A stretch of 9,279 nucleotides of DNA from Acidimicrobiaceae bacterium (GTDB lineage Bacteria; Actinomycetota; Acidimicrobiia; Acidimicrobiales; RAAP-2): positions 1,411 to 10,689 of the forward strand of contig PKZN01000022.1 of assembly GCA_003133075.1 (NCBI GenBank), given 5' to 3'. Made by a program: the position numbers and the translations under genes. Within the stretch, counting starts at the first letter, position 1. Every line of letters starts with the position of its first letter. The notes below the pieces were generated by a model that was given only the letters and a program-made list of their open reading frames with translations, did no database searches and had not been told where the DNA came from. This document shows, piece by piece, positions 7,386 through 9,279 of the stretch.

Positions 7386-8807
7386 ATGAGCACCCCAATT
7401 CACCCCGCCGACCTACCCACGACTCTCAAGGGACTGCGCGAGTCGGGCTACGAATCTCGATCAGTCCGCGAGGAGATCCGCCGGAACTTGGAGTCTCGCC
7501 TCGCGGCGGGCATTCCATTGACCTCGTCGGTCTTGGGCTACGAGGACACCGTCTTGCCGCAGTTAGAGACCGCCCTGCTCGCGGGGCACGACATCATCCT
7601 CCTGGGCGAGCGCGGTCAGGCCAAGACCCGCATCATCCGCTCACTCGTCGAGCTACTCGATGAATGGCTGCCGATCATCGAAGGTTCCGACGTTCGTGAC
7701 GATCCCTACGCGCCGATCTCCGCCTTCGGCATCGACCTCCTGGCCGCCAAGGGGGAGAAGACGCCCGTCGCCTGGGTGCACCGCAGTCAACGCTTCGCGG
7801 AAAAGCTAGCTTCGCCCGACACCTCGATGGCTGACCTGATCGGCGAAATCGATCCCATCAAGGTCGCCAGCGGCCTCTTCCTCGACGACCCGAAGGCCCT
7901 CAGTTACGGCCTGGTGCCCAAGTCGAACCGCGGTGTCTTCGCGATCAACGAACTCCCCGACCTCTCCGAACGAATCCAAGTCGGGCTGTTGAATGTCCTA
8001 GAAGAGCGCGACGTGCAGATTCGAGGACACCTCGTGCGCCTCGACCTCGACGTACTGGTGGTGGCGACGGCGAACCCGGAGGACTACACCAACCGTGGTC
8101 GACTCATCACCCCCTTAAAGGACCGTTTCGGTTCCCAGATCCGCACGCACTATCCCTTCGAAGTCTCCACCGAGATAGAGATCATGCACCAAGAAGCCCA
8201 CGTGCCCGTCTCCAGCGCGCCGATCGTGGTGCCGTGGTTCATCGACGACATCGTCGCGCGCGTCAGCCACGTTGCGCGACGCAGTCACGTGATCAGTCAG
8301 AGCTCGGGAGTCTCGGTGCGACTCTCCATCGCGAACTACGAAACCGTCATCGCCAACGCGCTACGTCGAACGCTGCGCACCCACGACGCGGTCGTGGTGC
8401 CGCGCGTCAGCGACTTGAGCGCCATGGTGCAGTCCACGCAGGGAAAGATCGAATTCGACACGATGGACGACAGTGACGCCGACCAGGTCATCGCGGCGCT
8501 CGTATCCCTCGCGGTTCGTCAGTGCTTCGCGGACGTGTTGTTAGAAGAGGCGTCCGAGATCGTCGAGGCATTCAACGGTGAGGCGATCGTGCACACCGGC
8601 GACGACCTGCCCGACGCCGACTACTTAGCCGTCCTCGACGCCATGCCGGCGCTCGAAGGCCCCGTCGAACGCATCGCCGGACCGAACGCGAGCGACGGCG
8701 AAAAGGCGGCCGCCGTCGAGTTCGTCCTCGAAGGTCTCTATCTCACCAAGCGCCTGGCGAAAGACGCCTCGGGGGCCCGGGCGCTCTATCGCTCGAGGAA
8801 CCGTTAG
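7386..8807 (+). CDS. MoxR/ChlI-like AAA+ ATPase (magnesium chelatase subunit I-like)
   Basis: A 473-residue cytosolic AAA+ ATPase of the group often named magnesium chelatase, similar in kind to Mycobacterium tuberculosis Rv0958. Walker A is GERGQAKT (74-81). The Walker B position is GVFAINEL (183-190), with Asn188 in place of the usual Asp and the catalytic Glu189 kept. ATAN (227-230) is sensor 1, Arg247 in LKDRFGS is a likely arginine finger, and Arg312 in SGVSVRLS may be sensor 2. The region after about 330 is less recognisable and ends in a basic tail. Such ATPases usually act with a VWA-domain partner to remodel proteins or insert metal, and the next gene appears to be that partner, overlapping by one base. 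No chlorophyll or cobalamin genes are nearby, so a role in tetrapyrrole metal insertion is not supported. The client is unknown. The ATG is fixed by the in-frame TAA at 7374 and appears leaderless. Confidence 0.85.
   Translation: MSTPIHPADLPTTLKGLRESGYESRSVREEIRRNLESRLAAGIPLTSSVLGYEDTVLPQLETALLAGHDIILLGERGQAKTRIIRSLVELLDEWLPIIEGSDVRDDPYAPISAFGIDLLAAKGEKTPVAWVHRSQRFAEKLASPDTSMADLIGEIDPIKVASGLFLDDPKALSYGLVPKSNRGVFAINELPDLSERIQVGLLNVLEERDVQIRGHLVRLDLDVLVVATANPEDYTNRGRLITPLKDRFGSQIRTHYPFEVSTEIEIMHQEAHVPVSSAPIVVPWFIDDIVARVSHVARRSHVISQSSGVSVRLSIANYETVIANALRRTLRTHDAVVVPRVSDLSAMVQSTQGKIEFDTMDDSDADQVIAALVSLAVRQCFADVLLEEASEIVEAFNGEAIVHTGDDLPDADYLAVLDAMPALEGPVERIAGPNASDGEKAAAVEFVLEGLYLTKRLAKDASGARALYRSRNR
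8795..8800 (+). promoter_or_regulatory. Ribosome binding site of the VWA-partner gene
   Basis: GAGGAA, six bases before GTG 8807, within the end of the ATPase gene. It supports the GTG start overlapping the TAG stop by one base. Confidence 0.6.
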
Positions 8808-9279
8808 TGCCAGTTCGCTACGGCTATCGCCGTTTCGGTGAGGGGGACGACTTCGACGATCTCGACGTCGAACAGATGCTCTCGCTGTTGGCCGACGACT
8901 TCATGGAGAGCGGCGACTTGGATGAGGCGATGGACCGACTGTTGCGCGAGGGCTACGAACGCGAGGACGGCGAGCGCGTCGAGGGGCTGCGCGAACTCTT
9001 AGAGCGCACCCGTCGCAAACGACGCGAACTCGAACAACAGGCCGACCCCGACGGCGAGATGCAGCGCTACCGCGAGTGGCTGGAGTACATCGAAGCCGTG
9101 GAGGCCGAAGAAGTCGAGGCGCTGCTCGCCGACGCGGAGGCCTCGGGGGACGAACGTCGCCAGGAAGTGACGCGCGATCTCGTCGACCAGAAGAAGATGC
9201 AACAACAGCTCATGAGCGACCGATTGGCCGAGCGATTGGGGGAGTACCGCGACTACGAGTTCGTCTCCTCGGCCGCGCG
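8807..9279 (+). CDS. N-terminal part of a probable VWA-domain partner protein (cut at the right edge)
   Basis: An open frame of 157 codons runs from GTG 8807 to the window edge without a stop. It begins MPVRYGYRRFGEGDDFDDL and continues as a very charged, mostly helical sequence: a run resembling the acidic bundle DDFMESGDLDEAMDRLLREGY, a basic-acidic helix near 60-77 (LRELLERTRRKRRELEQQ), and a stretch near 115-157 ending DYEFVSSAA. The pattern of an N-terminal RYxY, an LLRxG helix, an LERTRRKRRELEQ helix and a DYxF/W-S segment before the main body resembles the N-termini of actinobacterial VWA proteins encoded beside the Rv0958-like ATPase (Rv0959-like). The VWA domain with its MIDAS motif would lie beyond the edge and cannot be seen. 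The one-base overlap (TAGTG) and the GAGGAA upstream indicate co-translation with the ATPase. The identity is inferred from context and general likeness; the frame itself is secure. Confidence 0.7.
   Translation, partial: MPVRYGYRRFGEGDDFDDLDVEQMLSLLADDFMESGDLDEAMDRLLREGYEREDGERVEGLRELLERTRRKRRELEQQADPDGEMQRYREWLEYIEAVEAEEVEALLADAEASGDERRQEVTRDLVDQKKMQQQLMSDRLAERLGEYRDYEFVSSAA

Noticed and set aside
7057..7389. Plus-strand reading frame spanning the end of hutI and the gap before the AAA+ gene
   Set aside because: Most of it overlaps hutI in another frame, the product is Arg/Pro-rich without motifs, and it would cover the likely promoter at 7374.
1..9279. Mobile elements, CRISPR arrays, defence genes, tRNA genes or riboswitches
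   Set aside because: I found no transposase or integrase motifs, no spaced repeats, no tRNA-like folds, and no intergenic stretch over 135 bp in which a riboswitch could sit.

Overview
The window looks like ordinary chromosome from a high-GC actinobacterium. Three things suggest this: the Rieske protein carries the CPCHQS form of its second cluster motif; cytochrome b is one long polypeptide with a PDFY Qo motif and a polar C-terminal tail; and the last two genes match the AAA+/VWA pair known from actinobacteria (Rv0958-Rv0959-like). Acidimicrobiia or a relative is possible, but that is a guess. All genes lie on the + strand and are tightly packed. I see no mobile elements, CRISPR arrays, tRNA or rRNA genes.

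Layout. (1) Bases 1-1900 hold the end of a respiratory cytochrome bc operon: the C-terminal Rieske domain of QcrA (cut by the window edge) and complete QcrB, joined by an ATGA overlap. (2) Bases 1901-1976 are a short junction with a GC-rich hairpin that may be a terminator and a -10-like hexamer placed for a leaderless start. (3) Bases 1977-7250 are a complete histidine-utilisation operon in the order hutG, hutH, hutU, hutI, with overlaps of 4 bp, a gap of 11 bp and an overlap of 4 bp. (4) Bases 7251-7385 are a 135-bp gap with a weak hairpin and a second leaderless-type promoter. (5) From 7386 to the right edge lie a MoxR/ChlI-like AAA+ ATPase and, overlapping it by one base, the N-terminal part of the gene for its likely VWA partner.

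How the genes work together. HutH deaminates histidine to urocanate, HutU hydrates urocanate to imidazolonepropionate, HutI opens the ring to give N-formimino-glutamate, and HutG cleaves that to glutamate and formamide. The whole four-step route is in one transcription unit. No hut regulator or histidine transporter is visible. QcrA and QcrB carry electrons from menaquinol to cytochrome c and terminal oxidase. The AAA+/VWA pair is probably a chaperone-like or metal-insertion machine with unknown clients.

I did not find a clearly new system. The best second-look items are the two first genes with identically spaced -10-like hexamers and no leader, the poorly understood AAA+/VWA pair with Asn in place of the Walker B Asp, the Asn in the HutG metal site, and the Cys-Ser-Gly prosthetic-group triad of HutH.
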